Part shown: positions 53,701 through 63,472 of the stretch, in pieces | How the letters are laid out: every line of letters starts with the position of its first letter | How positions within the stretch are numbered: the first letter of the stretch is position 1 | NCBI GenBank assembly: GCA_002394205.1 | Contig: DGTC01000024.1 | Location: forward strand, 32,339-96,338 | DNA length: 64,000 nucleotides | From: Lachnospira sp. UBA4346 | GTDB taxonomy: Bacteria; Bacillota; Clostridia; Lachnospirales; Lachnospiraceae | Direction: 5' to 3' | Translations under genes and position numbers: made by a program | The notes under the pieces: generated by a model | The model's database searches: none | What the model was told of the DNA's origin: nothing | The model's input: only the letters and a program-made list of their open reading frames with translations

Positions 53701-54654
53701 ATGAAGTGTCCGTACTGTGGTGCTGAAACACAAAATGATGTTTGTGAATTTTGTGGAAGTGAAATACCAAAAGACAAATCAACTGTTAATATTACAAATA
53801 ATTATTATGGTAATAATACATCTACTGGAAAATGTCCTAAATGTGGGGCTGATAAAGTGACATTTAAACGTGAAAAAATTGGAACTGCTACACAGTCAAG
53901 AAATAGAAAAAATACATTTACATCTGGAAGTAAAGGACATGCTGTAAGTCAAAATGCTTATAGAACTGTTGGTATTTGTCAAAATTGTGGTTATACATGG
54001 GATCCCAATGTTGCAACAGGAGCAGTAAAAAAATCTAGTTCTAAAACTTGGTTATGGGTTCTTGGATGGATTTGTATTTTCCCTATACCTTTAACTATTT
54101 TGATGCTGCGAAAGAAGGATATGAAACCAGCTGTTAAATACGGAATTATTGTAGCTGCATGGATTGTATATTTTATTATTGCTGCCGCTGGTAGAAATAA
54201 TGATAATTCCACTACACAGAAAGAAACACAGATTGAACAAACTGCGGAGTCTATTGAAAATACAGCAAAGACAGATACAACTACTGAAACGGAACAAGTG
54301 GAAACTGCACAAGACGAAAAAGTTGATACAGGAGCTTTTTCCGATGCAGTCGGTAAGGCGTATAAACTTGGTGATAATAGCGTTGATATTATTGCTAGTG
54401 AAACATTTTTTAGTTGAATGATTTTTAGAATTTATACAGTAAGTACAACTATGGAACAATCAAAGTCACTTGTACAAATTATATCACCATTATTAGAGCC
54501 TGAGATTTCGGCAGAAGATGTTAATACTGCACTTTCTGATATGGAAAAAGGATATTTAAATGGATATTACTATGGTGATGATTCAGGACTGCTTTTCTCT
54601 GGTACAGAAGAAAAAGGATATGAAATGGTGCATTTCAATGTTGTTCAAAATTAA
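53701..54654 (+). pseudogene. Zinc-ribbon membrane protein split by an in-frame TGA
   Basis: The first part (238 residues) has CPYCGAETQNDVCEFCGSEIP, a second pair CPKCGADK and CQNCGYTW, one or two helices (WLWVLGWICIFPIPLTILML; YGIIVAAWIVYFIIAAA) and a Thr/Glu-rich linker. After TGA at 54415-54417 the same frame continues for 78 codons (MIFRIYTVSTTMEQSKSLVQ to MVHFNVVQN). The two parts read as one protein. The start has GGGAGG upstream. A sequencing error or readthrough would be the alternatives. Confidence 0.6.
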
Positions 54655-54756
54655 CCAATATCTTATTCAGTTCAAACATCGTCTTGATATGGCTGTCCTG
54701 AAAAGCACTGAACCACACTCTCTACCGCATCCGTCTGATATTGCTGTATTTTAAAA

Positions 54757-55080
54757 TTAAATTTCATTGTTACCAGACTCTTCTTCCTCTTTCGCAATCC
54801 ATTCTTTTAATTTGTCCTGCAACAATTTTTTATCTAGCAAATACAATTTATATTCAGACGCATAGATATTGGAATCCTTTGGCAATGTCATTTCAATCAT
54901 ACTATCTTTCTTCTCAGGACAAAGCAAAATTCCTATCGTAGGATTCTCTCCTTCCACAATTTCATATACATAACTGTATACTAATCCATTCTTCATGCAA
55001 ACTTATAGAGCTAAATTCCATTTCAAACTTCTTATCTACACATGCTATTGGATTTTGAACAGCTCCATATCGATATCCTT
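54757..55080 (-). pseudogene. C-terminal fragment of a DUF1016 (YhcG-type) PDDEXK protein
   Basis: The frame at 54996-54757 contains NPTIGILLCPEKKDSMIEM and YASEYKLYLLDKKLLQDKLKEWI, the conserved C-terminus of DUF1016 nucleases. The N-terminal domain and the catalytic core are missing. Upstream minus-strand sequence to about 55080 (YGAVQNPIACVDKKFEMEFSS) is out of frame and not assigned. Confidence 0.6.
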
Positions 55081-55105
55081 TTTTCATACCATCCTGTGTT
55101 TCCAC

Positions 55106-56023
55106 TTAAAACAAATCCAACATACTATCCAAATACATCTCTTCCCGCACCAGCAACTGACATTCCGGTTTGGTCATGTAGTGCAGTAGGAATTCGAGCA
55201 ATATAGCATTTCCGAGGCTTCTGCCTTCTATTTTGAAATTGGAAAATCCCATCGGAATATAGGTCTTTAATATATCATCAACACCGATAAAACCGGGATT
55301 TTTCATGGCCTTGGAGAAGCGATACCCTTCGTTTGCCTGCGGTGCCACACAGATATGGTCCGGACAATCTTCACCCAGGCTCTTGCGGCTGACATTTTCA
55401 TAACACGTCTTTCTGTCTTTACAGCCAAAAGAGCAACATTCATTGCACAAGAACTCTACTTTCTGTTTCTGCTGCACCGACAATATATTTAATTTTTCAA
55501 ACTGTTTATTGAATCGAAAATCCGGCACGACATAAGCAAATTCTTCACGATTTAATTCCTTTTCAAATGCCTTAAAATCTGTTATGACTTTCGTTGTAGA
55601 TGATACAAAATATAAATTCGGATAAGTCTGTTTCAGATACTCTAATAGCACATCCGAGTGAATAATCACACCATTTTGAGCAGTCGTTTCTTTGTTAAAT
55701 AATTCACACAGTTTATTGCATTTCCAATCTGTCAAATGTTTCTGCTGTATCAGTGAGTTACTAAAGGTTAAACGGGCTGAAATATGATATTCCTGCATAA
55801 GCGCAGCTACATTTCTTGCATCATCATCGCCGAAACCGACACGCCCTCCACCCCAGATACAATCCGCCGGTGCGCCATAAATAGAGCCAATCTCGCACCA
55901 GTCATAGAAATACTCTCGGTGTTTACGATACAATTGTAAAAATACTTTATAAAATTCGTAGAACTCAAAGAGCCCTGGAAGATGAAAGTATGCTTTTGTA
56001 TTTTCATTTGTTGTATGTTCCAT
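55106..56023 (-). CDS. Putative U32-peptidase-like Fe-S protein
   Basis: 305 residues. The central YPNLYFVSSTTKVITDFKAFEKEL and YVVPDFRFNKQFEKLNIL, followed by a Cys cluster (LCNECCSFGCKDRKTCYENV), resemble U32/UbiU-like (4Fe-4S) TIM-barrel proteins, where the cysteines bind the cluster. The assignment is tentative. GGAGG precedes the ATG at a wide spacing. It stands alone. Confidence 0.7.
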   Translation of the reverse strand: MEHTTNENTKAYFHLPGLFEFYEFYKVFLQLYRKHREYFYDWCEIGSIYGAPADCIWGGGRVGFGDDDARNVAALMQEYHISARLTFSNSLIQQKHLTDWKCNKLCELFNKETTAQNGVIIHSDVLLEYLKQTYPNLYFVSSTTKVITDFKAFEKELNREEFAYVVPDFRFNKQFEKLNILSVQQKQKVEFLCNECCSFGCKDRKTCYENVSRKSLGEDCPDHICVAPQANEGYRFSKAMKNPGFIGVDDILKTYIPMGFSNFKIEGRSLGNAILLEFLLHYMTKPECQLLVREEMYLDSMLDLF

Positions 56024-56145
56024 ATAATTTTCATATCCTCCGTTTATTTTAACCGATTATCGAATATGTTTATTATATCCTTACGCAAAAAAGAGTCAAT
56101 GATTTTAACAACCACTGACTACTTTCTTACATATAAGGATGTTTT

Positions 56146-56658
56146 TTATTTTACAAAATGCACTTTGCTTTCATCATACCGATTCTGCTGTGAATTGACT
56201 TTTTCCGGATATCCGATAGGAAAAATGGTAAATGCATGCACATCAGAAGGCATCTCTAAAACTTGCTCCACTGCCTGCATGCGCTCCTGTAATGGTGCAA
56301 TTCCAAGCATAACCGTACCAAGTCCTAGTGCATCTGCTGCCAGCCAGATATGTTCTGCTGCGATTGCACAGTCAATATCGTTATAATCTGGGAAAATCCC
56401 ACCATCTTTATATGCGACAACAATTGCCGTCGGTGCATTTGCCGCGCAGCCTGCATAGGGACTTGTCTTTGACAACTGCTCTAATTTATCGGAATTGGTA
56501 ACCACATAGAATTCCCACGATTGCTGATTGCCTGCTGTCGGTGCCTGCATTGCCGCACGAAGAATCTGCTCAATCTTTTCTGGCTCTACTGCTCTGTCCT
56601 CAAACTGTCTGATACTTGTTCTGTGAAAAATTGCATTTTGTGTTTCATTTGTTTTCAT
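56146..56658 (-). CDS. Nitroreductase family protein
   Basis: An FMN-dependent oxidoreductase of 170 residues: RTSIRQFEDRAVEPEKIEQILRAAMQAPTAGNQQSWEF at the N-terminus and GLGTVMLGI with IFPIGYPEK near the end. The substrate is unknown. AAAGGAG precedes the ATG. Confidence 0.9.
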   Translation of the reverse strand: MKTNETQNAIFHRTSIRQFEDRAVEPEKIEQILRAAMQAPTAGNQQSWEFYVVTNSDKLEQLSKTSPYAGCAANAPTAIVVAYKDGGIFPDYNDIDCAIAAEHIWLAADALGLGTVMLGIAPLQERMQAVEQVLEMPSDVHAFTIFPIGYPEKVNSQQNRYDESKVHFVK

Positions 56659-56796
56659 TCTATTGTACTCTCCTTTATTCTTTTATTTTGATTTGTATAC
56701 ATCTTATGGAATTTTGCAATAATAATAAATATTATTGATTTCTAATATTTTGATTATTTCAGGAATCTGAACAAATCATATCTCTATGATACCATA

Positions 56797-57360
56797 TTAA
56801 TTTTTCTTGTAATCTCTGCCAATATTCCAGCATTTACCAATGACCGAACCCGTACTTAAATAATTTGCATTCTGAAATTCAAACAGAACCGGACTCATTT
56901 TCTCATAATCAACCTTACCACGTTCATTTAAATATTCTTCCTGAACGTATGTATTCACAGGCTTAACAATATAGTTGTTAAAATTTCCTACTTTCACCAT
57001 ATCTAAGATTTCACATTCCATTGAAAGTGGTGCCTCATCAATAATCGGTGCGCCTTGTACTCGTCCAAAATGATATTTAAACATATCTGATTTGTCCGTA
57101 TCTGCTCCTTTTACAATACCACAATAATCTGCTGCCTGTAACATTTTCTGATTCACCAAACTAACAGAAACTGTTTTATTTTGCTGAATTCCTTTATTTG
57201 AAAATTCATGTGCTTTATCTACACTAATCATAAATGTGTGATGTTCCACAATTCCTACATGCGCAACCGGAAGCCAATTTACTCTTCCCTCTACAACTGT
57301 TCCTACAACTGTCACTGGTGTAGGATATAATCCCATGACCGAACCGATATTTTTCTGCAT
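56797..57360 (-). CDS. Flavin reductase / flavoredoxin family protein
   Basis: 187 residues with the FMN-binding split-barrel layout: TPVTVVGTVVEGRVNWLPVAHVGIVEHHTFMISV, then ADYCGIVKGADTDK and the C-terminal YLSTGSVIGKCWNIGRDYKKN. It probably reduces or binds FMN. Divergent from an HxlR regulator, a pairing common for redox genes. Confidence 0.88.
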   Translation of the reverse strand: MQKNIGSVMGLYPTPVTVVGTVVEGRVNWLPVAHVGIVEHHTFMISVDKAHEFSNKGIQQNKTVSVSLVNQKMLQAADYCGIVKGADTDKSDMFKYHFGRVQGAPIIDEAPLSMECEILDMVKVGNFNNYIVKPVNTYVQEEYLNERGKVDYEKMSPVLFEFQNANYLSTGSVIGKCWNIGRDYKKN

Positions 57361-57442
57361 GATTATTTCCTCCTAAATACTGCTTGTTCTTATGTTTCAT
57401 TTATGGTATTATTCTACCAATATAAAACAAATAAACAAGTAC

Positions 57443-57481
57443 GCACTTAAAAGTGCCATAGTATCCAAAAAGATACTATGG
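57443..57481. promoter_or_regulatory. Operators between the flavin reductase and HxlR genes
   Basis: GCACTT/AAGTGC (57443-57456) and a perfect CCATAGTATC/GATACTATGG dyad (57456-57481) lie in the divergent intergenic region, good candidates for HxlR-type binding sites. Confidence 0.6.
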
Positions 57482-57507
57482 ATAAATACTGAATTTAAGG
57501 AGATTAT

Positions 57508-57852
57508 ATGAATACAAATATCCATTATAACTGTCCCGTAGAAGCTGCACTTGGTATCATTGGCGGCAAATATAAGACGGTTATTCTATTTCATCTAAAA
57601 AATGAGACACTGCGTTACAGCGAACTTAAAAAAATTCTAACCAATGCAACACCAAAAATGCTCACACAGCAGCTGCGTGAATTAGAAGCAGATGGTATTG
57701 TACAACGAACGGTCTATCCTGTTGTTCCTCCAAAAACTGAATATTCATTAACAGAATTTGGCAAAACACTCACTCCTGTCATTGATGCAATCTGTGATTG
57801 GGGTACGCAATATCTGTGGGATACAGACAATAATTGTTTGAAATCTTTATAG
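57508..57852 (+). CDS. HxlR-family winged-helix regulator
   Basis: 114 residues: CPVEAALGIIGGKYKTVILFHL with the invariant early Cys, LRYSELKKILTNATPKMLTQQLRELEADGIVQRTVYP, and the C-terminal dimerisation helix. AAGGAG precedes the ATG. It probably controls the divergent flavin reductase gene, perhaps through the redox state of the Cys. Confidence 0.9.
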   Translation: MNTNIHYNCPVEAALGIIGGKYKTVILFHLKNETLRYSELKKILTNATPKMLTQQLRELEADGIVQRTVYPVVPPKTEYSLTEFGKTLTPVIDAICDWGTQYLWDTDNNCLKSL

Positions 57853-58078
57853 ATTCATTGCCTATGTACGCAATGCAAAGTTCTAGATTCAAAAAATTAA
57901 ACTAATTTTTTACTGTAGAAAATCATCTTTATTTTTAAAAGGTGCCATAAGAACATACACCAATGCTCTCTTGACACCTTTTCACAAACAAATTATTCAA
58001 ACTGTTTTATGTACAAAATGAAGATACTCGCTGTTACAATTGCGTAATCCATTTGTACTCTGTACATACATCTATACA

Positions 58079-58540
58079 CTATCCCAACAGCCTTCCCTGC
58101 TCATACGCACCATTTTCAAATGCGAAATAAAATTCTGAATAATCTTCTGATTCAAAGATTTCAAGCAGTTCCCGCATATTCCATATCAGATTCGCAGTCG
58201 GAATATCTTTTCGGTTCAGCCAGAATATACGTCCTTCTTCAGAAGATTTTAGCGTTCCATCAAATGTATCTGTTTTATACAAAATGACAATGTATCTCGT
58301 TCCATCTTCTTGAATCCAGTCTTTAAAACCACATAATTTCGGATGATAGATATTTAGTCCGGTTTCTTCTTTGATTTCCCGAATAACGGAATCTGTAAGA
58401 CTCTCACCTGCCTCGATATGTCCACCAGGAAATACCAATCCACCCTTATATTTTGTTCCTACTTTTTCTTGTACCAATACGCTGTCTTTTGTATATACCA
58501 AACACATATTGGTTAACTCTATTTGTGATTTTCTTGACAT
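58079..58540 (-). CDS. NUDIX hydrolase, MutT/8-oxo-dGTPase-like
   Basis: 153 residues with the Nudix box GGHIEAGESLTDSVIREIKEETGL near residues 38-61 and the usual LVFPGG lead-in. The C-terminal EEGRIFWLNRKDIPTANLIWNM fits 8-oxo-dGTP diphosphatases of Firmicutes, though the substrate is not proven. GAGGAG precedes the ATG. Confidence 0.88.
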   Translation of the reverse strand: MSRKSQIELTNMCLVYTKDSVLVQEKVGTKYKGGLVFPGGHIEAGESLTDSVIREIKEETGLNIYHPKLCGFKDWIQEDGTRYIVILYKTDTFDGTLKSSEEGRIFWLNRKDIPTANLIWNMRELLEIFESEDYSEFYFAFENGAYEQGRLLG

Positions 58541-58621
58541 TCTGTCTCCTCAACTGTTATGTTTTCTATTAATATTCTTAAATCTGATAAAAACAACTGA
58601 TTCTCTTATCACATCTATTTT

Positions 58622-59758
58622 TTAATCTGAAAATAGCTGTGTCCAATACCAGCCATACATATCACCTTCAACTTCTTTCGATAATCCAACGCCTAATCTA
58701 GTAAAGTTTGCATTAATCATATTGGCATAATGTCCCGGTGAATTCTTCCATCCCTCGACAACTTCTTCCGGACTTCGATATCCTGCTGCAATATTTTCTC
58801 CCTTTGTTCTGCTATCCTGAATCTGATAATAATCAAATATTGTAAAACAAGATGTTCCATCCGGACGGGTATGTGAAAATACATTGTTAAAATTCATCTC
58901 CAGTGAACGATATGTTGCAGCTTCACACATCGTTTCATCTAATACCAAATAACCGACACCTACCTCATCGCGAATTTCATTGACACGATACAACACTTCT
59001 TCATAAAAATCATAATATTCAGAAGTTTTTTCACTGCTTAGCTGCATCATAGAATCCTGTGGCTGCTCAATTTCAGGCTCTGGTGCTGCTTCTTTTACCT
59101 TACTGTCTTCAATCTCATACGTCTGCCCATCAATCTGTATCGTTCCATTGTAAGTAAATGTAATCTTTCCATTTTCAACATACCACAATCCAGCTTCATT
59201 ACGCTCTAATCCAGTATATCCAAAATCTACACCGCCATTTGTAATTTTCCACCAGCCATATTCATTTGACGCTAGTCCATTATAATCAAAATCCACCTTG
59301 CCATCTGTAACTTTCCACCAGCCATATTCATTTGGTGCAACACCATTGTAGGTAAAATCTACCTGACCTCCAATAACCTTCCACCAGCCATACGCATTAT
59401 TGACAATATTTTCATAACTAAAATTAATTCCGCCATTTTCAACATACCACCAGCCGTATTCATTCTGTGCAAGTCCGGTATAGCTAAAATCAACACTACC
59501 ATTGTTACACTTCCACCAACCATATTTATTAGATACTAATCCATCATAATCTTTGACTCTCTTAAATCTCCAATTGTATACATTCCACTGATTCTGTTCT
59601 TGTTTTAGATGATATGTACGGCTAAATGTAGTATATTCCTGTGCATATGTTGTAACAACACTACCGAGTGATACACTTCCTATCACTGTTCCAAATCCAA
59701 GTGCTGCCACTGCTATAATCGTTGATTTGATTGTTTTAGATAACTTCTTTTGGTTCAT
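58622..59758 (-). CDS. Secreted CAP-domain protein with aromatic cell-wall repeats
   Basis: 378 residues: a signal peptide (about 1-40, VVTTYAQE), then seven repeats of about 22 residues built on N-x-YGWW-(K/Y)-V-x-G-G-x-(I/V)-(D/N)-F-x-Y (about 70-215). These aromatic-glycine repeats resemble wall-binding repeats. After an acidic linker comes a C-terminal CAP/SCP domain: FSHTRPDGTSCFTI, GENIAAGY and NSPGHYANMINANFTRLGVGL. It is probably attached to the cell wall; the CAP catalytic-type residues (two His and two Glu) appear present. Its ATG overlaps the upstream stop. Confidence 0.9.
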   Translation of the reverse strand: MNQKKLSKTIKSTIIAVAALGFGTVIGSVSLGSVVTTYAQEYTTFSRTYHLKQEQNQWNVYNWRFKRVKDYDGLVSNKYGWWKCNNGSVDFSYTGLAQNEYGWWYVENGGINFSYENIVNNAYGWWKVIGGQVDFTYNGVAPNEYGWWKVTDGKVDFDYNGLASNEYGWWKITNGGVDFGYTGLERNEAGLWYVENGKITFTYNGTIQIDGQTYEIEDSKVKEAAPEPEIEQPQDSMMQLSSEKTSEYYDFYEEVLYRVNEIRDEVGVGYLVLDETMCEAATYRSLEMNFNNVFSHTRPDGTSCFTIFDYYQIQDSRTKGENIAAGYRSPEEVVEGWKNSPGHYANMINANFTRLGVGLSKEVEGDMYGWYWTQLFSD

Positions 59759-60003
59759 TTATGTTCCTCCTCGCTTCTTTTACTCACTCTATGTTCATAT
59801 TCATCACTTAAGCGATACCTGCGCTGATAATAATCCATAATTCTATAATTTATAATGTCTTCCATATGCTTTTGGAACGCCCTATTATAAATAACATTTA
59901 CAAGGTCATCTCTTAATGCCAATACATACCCTTCTTTTTCTACAAAAAATCCCATGCCATTTGACAAAAAAGCCTTTATCGGATTCTTTCGGATATTCGC
60001 CAA
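59755..60003 (-). CDS. Hypothetical protein, 82 residues, perhaps a truncated gene end
   Basis: Not recognised: SNGMGFFVEKEGYVLALRDD and NYRIMDYYQRRYRLSDEYEH. The frame stays open upstream to about 60063 without a clear start or ribosome site and then meets the helicase relic, so it may be the 3' end of an older gene. Its last codons contain the ribosome site and start of the CAP gene. Confidence 0.5.
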   Translation of the reverse strand: MANIRKNPIKAFLSNGMGFFVEKEGYVLALRDDLVNVIYNRAFQKHMEDIINYRIMDYYQRRYRLSDEYEHRVSKRSEEEHK

Positions 60004-60059
60004 ATGTACTTTATCTGTAATTCGCTGATATTCTTCAAATGATTGAACTTGTAAATCCT

Positions 60060-60220
60060 TCCAATTTCCATTCTTTCAGGTGTAGCTGTTAAACCTAACA
60101 TAAATTTGGGGTTAAAATACTTTACAATTTTTGATACTGACTATTTACTGAATGATGAAACTCATCAATAATGAGATAATCAAAATAATCCTGAGAGAAA
60201 TATTCGTCTGTCAAATATGT
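60060..60220 (-). pseudogene. Superfamily II helicase fragment
   Basis: Minus strand DYFDYLIIDEFHHSVNSQYQ, then a frameshift at a run of five A (60132-60128) and KIVKYFNPKFMLGLTATPERM in the next frame. These are motifs II (DEFHH) and III (TATPERM) of a DEAD/DEAH-like helicase. The remainder of the protein is missing. Confidence 0.65.
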
Positions 60221-60475
60221 ATGTTGTACTTGAATCCCTGTATATTCACTCGCCATCATACACAATCTTTCAGAACCATCTATTGCCTCAACTTGATAGC
60301 TTTGCTCTAAAAAATATTTTGTATCTGTCCCGGCACCACAACCAAAATCCAATATCAAAGCATTTTTATTCGAGAGCGTATTTAAAAATCTATTTTGTAT
60401 ATCTTTAAAATCCACGTTAATTGTAGAAGATACAAAATCTTTAGCATTTTTGTTATAATAATCAATTGTAGGCAT
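60221..60475 (-). pseudogene. SAM-dependent methyltransferase fragment fused to the helicase relic
   Basis: Starts MPTIDYYNKNAKDFVSSTIN, with the SAM loop LILDFGCGAGTDTKYFLEQ and AIDGSERLCMMASEYTG, a class I methyltransferase N-terminus. Near residue 85 it switches to helicase sequence in the same frame, making a 117-residue chimera. Both genes are truncated. The start has GGGAGAA upstream. Confidence 0.7.
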
Positions 60476-60636
60476 TATCCATATTCTCCCAATCATTATA
60501 ATTTCTATTAGTATATTCTTTTTTATAATTCTTTCTATATCTGTAATCTATCGCTTCTTTTACCCACTCTAAAAACATAACTTCTATGATTTAGAATATC
60601 ATAATTTTCATAAAAACACTATAGAAATTATTGCAT

Positions 60637-61638
60637 TTAAAGCCTTCCGATGCACTCTAGTATCACCGCACTCCAACGCTTTGCAATCATCTGCTGCCCT
60701 TCCATCGTTGGATGTGTCATATCGCAGGAAATGAAGTCCTTTCGGTCAAGCAATTCGATTCCCGATGTGTATGGTAAACCATATTCATTTGCATATTTTT
60801 TCACAATCTCACGAAAGATAACGCTTCGTTCTTGTTCTCGTTGTTCTTTATTGTGTATAAAGATGTCTGTCACAAATACCGGTCTGCCATCTTCTTTGAA
60901 TACTTTTAAAAATGTCCCAATCCGATTGTCAAATTCTTCTACTGTCATTTCACTGCCAACCAGATTCACTCCCATCTCTACTGTCGCAAAATCCCAATCC
61001 TTGCGGCTAGTAAGGTATTTTGCCATATTCGCTTCCATATGTGCTGATCCTGCAAAACCCATATTCAGACAGTCTGCATGAAGCGCATTTGCAATCAAAT
61101 GTGTATAACTCGTTGCTGGAAGTACAGACAGACTTCCATGTGTGATAGAAGAACCATATGCCAAATAGTTTTTTCGCGGCACATCCGTATCAAGTGGCAA
61201 CTGTGTTTCTCCTTCTTTTCCAATGTAATAAATCGTTCCATAAGGCAGTAACACTCGTACCAGTCTTGGATGAAAGCTGCTCCGATACTGCGTATACATT
61301 TGTTCCAAATCTTCTATTCTCTTTGGATAACGAATCGTAATGGCTGTATCTTCTGTTCCTATATTTTTTGCACAACAGTCCCATCCCCCTTGAAAACTGC
61401 CAAAATAAATTAATGCCGTCTGTGCTTCTGTTACATCTGCTGCCCGCAAATGCAGCGTAACTTCATCATCTGCCATTCGAAACCGCAGCTCTACGCCACT
61501 GGCAAAATTTACTGTTCGATTGCTGATTTTTTCATTCATCTGCTTGGCAATTTTCTGCGGAATCCGATACATTTTATACCCCAACTTTGTTTGTTCTAAT
61601 TCTTCTATATTGTGAAAGTATATATTGTCAAAATTCAT
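60637..61638 (-). CDS. SGNH/GDSL-family esterase
   Basis: 333 residues with an N-terminal beta-rich domain (about 1-145) and a C-terminal SGNH hydrolase. Motifs: NYLAYGSSITHGSL (nucleophile Ser), GFAGSAHME (Gly block), ATVEMGVNL, and the catalytic Asp-His in CDMTHPTMEG. It is likely a carbohydrate esterase that removes acetyl groups from polysaccharide fragments. No signal peptide. GGAGCC precedes the ATG. Confidence 0.87.
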   Translation of the reverse strand: MNFDNIYFHNIEELEQTKLGYKMYRIPQKIAKQMNEKISNRTVNFASGVELRFRMADDEVTLHLRAADVTEAQTALIYFGSFQGGWDCCAKNIGTEDTAITIRYPKRIEDLEQMYTQYRSSFHPRLVRVLLPYGTIYYIGKEGETQLPLDTDVPRKNYLAYGSSITHGSLSVLPATSYTHLIANALHADCLNMGFAGSAHMEANMAKYLTSRKDWDFATVEMGVNLVGSEMTVEEFDNRIGTFLKVFKEDGRPVFVTDIFIHNKEQREQERSVIFREIVKKYANEYGLPYTSGIELLDRKDFISCDMTHPTMEGQQMIAKRWSAVILECIGRL

Positions 61639-61719
61639 ATATGGCTCCTTTTTGATTGTGAAACTGATAAGAGAGATTTCTTTTTATCATATTTTATACT
61701 GCTCCATTTGACATTTACA

Positions 61720-61878
61720 CTAATTAAGACGCTTGCCCTTTTGAAACCATTGATCATAACCAAATAACACAATATCAAACAACCCAGTAGCCACTGCTGC
61801 ATCATATTCTCCTTGTAAATCTTCATCTATCTTCCGAATTTGGAAATAACTTGATGGATAAATAATTAAATTTGTCAT
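61720..61878 (-). pseudogene. N-terminal fragment of an ATP-grasp family protein
   Basis: 52 codons from an ATG with AGGAGG: LIIYPSSYFQIRKIDEDLQG and LFDIVLFGYDQWFQKGKRLN, then a stop. This matches the start of an ATP-grasp (DUF4343-like) protein of about 250-300 residues. The remainder is absent, so it is a relic. Confidence 0.6.
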
Positions 61879-62028
61879 CTTCCCCCTCCTCGTTTTGTTT
61901 ATATCTTTATTTTATCATATTTCTGCTGAACTTCCTATCGTCTAACCCATTTGTCGTTATAAAAAATTGGAGCATACCACACCGATATACCCCAATCTTT
62001 TCATTTATGAAACTGCATGTTATACTCT

Positions 62029-62487
62029 TTATACCATCTGATTCTCTTTCTTATACTTATACAACATCTCTGCGTGATTCTGCTCTTCAATCTGAATGTC
62101 TGCTAACAACTTCCGAATATCCGTATTATCTGCTGCAAATACATCGAAATTATACTCTGTTGAAACGAGTTTTTCTGTTCCAATGCTATCCGTTGCAAGG
62201 AAACAGTCTGACTGCTTCTGCTGTGAATCTGCCTTTCCCTTGTAAGTCCCCTTTGGTGCATAATCACGCCCTTTCGTATCATTACAATCACAACTAGGGA
62301 CCGTTCCTGCAAGCACCTGACGAAGCGATTCAAAATGCTTCTGCTCATCCTGTTTGAGTGCCAAAAATAATTCTTTTAGTTCTTCATCTGCTGCCAGCTC
62401 TGCATACTTCGTATACTTCTCAATACAATTCTGTTCCTGTGTTTTCAAATCATTTAAAACCGAAAGTTCTTTTTGTGTTAAATACAT
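62029..62487 (-). CDS. CotF/ferritin-like spore coat protein
   Basis: 152 residues from the ATG at 62487 with GGGGAAG upstream. A ferritin-like helical pair: LSVLNDLKTQEQNCIEKYTKYAELAADEELKELF, then QDEQKHFESLRQVL, and near the end IEEQNHAEMLYKYK, a pattern of the CotF/CotX-associated coat family. The Cys-containing linker (PSCDCNDTKG) is variable. It suggests a spore former. Confidence 0.8.
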   Translation of the reverse strand: MYLTQKELSVLNDLKTQEQNCIEKYTKYAELAADEELKELFLALKQDEQKHFESLRQVLAGTVPSCDCNDTKGRDYAPKGTYKGKADSQQKQSDCFLATDSIGTEKLVSTEYNFDVFAADNTDIRKLLADIQIEEQNHAEMLYKYKKENQMV

Positions 62488-62693
62488 ACTTCCCCATTTC
62501 TGCCAGTTTTTATAAAGGATATGTCTCCCTTCGCTGACTAATTGTTTATGGATAGTATGTGTAAATTGGTGGAAATTATACACCATGTCTCTTTGTCACA
62601 AAATTTTTACATATAACAGCAAAAATCTCCGCAGTCGCATCATATACCACCTACGGAGAATTTTTCATCAAATATAATGTTTGAAGAAATGCT

Positions 62694-63140
62694 TTATTCT
62701 GCTACTTCAACCAATTCAATTTCAAAGTTTAATTCCTTGCCTGCCATTTCATGATTTGCATCAAATGTAATCGTTGTCTCAGACTTAGCTGTAACTGTTA
62801 CTGGAAACTGCTGTCCCATCTGATTAGAAAGAATTACTCTTTCACCAACTGAAAGGTCTTCTACACCTGGCATCTGCTCGAATGGCACTTCAAAAATTGC
62901 TTCTGGATCTGCTTCACCATATGCTTCACTTGGCATCAAATGTACATTCACTTTCTGACCAACTTCCATATCTGCAACTGCTGCATCAAATCCCTGAATC
63001 ATCTGACCAGCACCACAGATAAATTCTAAAGGCTCTCCTCTATCATAAGAAGAATCAAACTGTGTCCCATCATTAAAAGTTCCTCTGTAATGTGTCTTAC
63101 ATGTTTTACCAACATTACGTCCTGTCATTTCGCTCATCAT
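62694..63140 (-). CDS. FKBP-type peptidyl-prolyl isomerase (SlyD-like)
   Basis: 148 residues: VGKTCKTHYRGTFNDGTQFDSSYDRGEPLEFICGAGQMIQGFDAAVADM, then an insert-in-flap domain (MPSEAYGEADPEAIFEVPFEQMP) and the closing KELNFEIELVEVAE. It catalyses prolyl isomerisation and acts as a chaperone in the cytoplasm. GAGGAAAA precedes the ATG. Confidence 0.93.
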   Translation of the reverse strand: MMSEMTGRNVGKTCKTHYRGTFNDGTQFDSSYDRGEPLEFICGAGQMIQGFDAAVADMEVGQKVNVHLMPSEAYGEADPEAIFEVPFEQMPGVEDLSVGERVILSNQMGQQFPVTVTAKSETTITFDANHEMAGKELNFEIELVEVAE

Positions 63141-63380
63141 TTTTCCTCACTTATCGTTTATTTGCTCTGTTTGAATACAATATTTATCTGTTTGCGTCAT
63201 TCCTACAAATCATTGGAGTGACAACTGCCTCGCTTCATATTGTCCTTCATACGAATATTCACTGGGATATATCCCTTATATAGTAGCATATCATATACTG
63301 TACTTTGTATACAAGAGTTATTGGAATAAGTTTTGTTATAAATGGAAACCAAACCTTTTTCCTTCAAAATCTATCTCATC

Positions 63381-63472
63381 TTTATAAAACACAAAAAACC
63401 TGTCCTATGCAAGCATAGAACAGGGGTCTTCGTGTATATTGTTGCAAAGCATTTTCCCATACAAATACTATC
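63381..63472. repeat. Copy 1 of a 90-bp direct repeat
   Basis: It contains CTGTCCTATGCAAGCATAG and TATATTGTTGCAA and is nearly identical to copy 2 at 63866-63958, about 485 bp away. Each copy forms a hairpin (GTTCTATGCTTGCATAGGAC on the minus strand). Confidence 0.7.
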
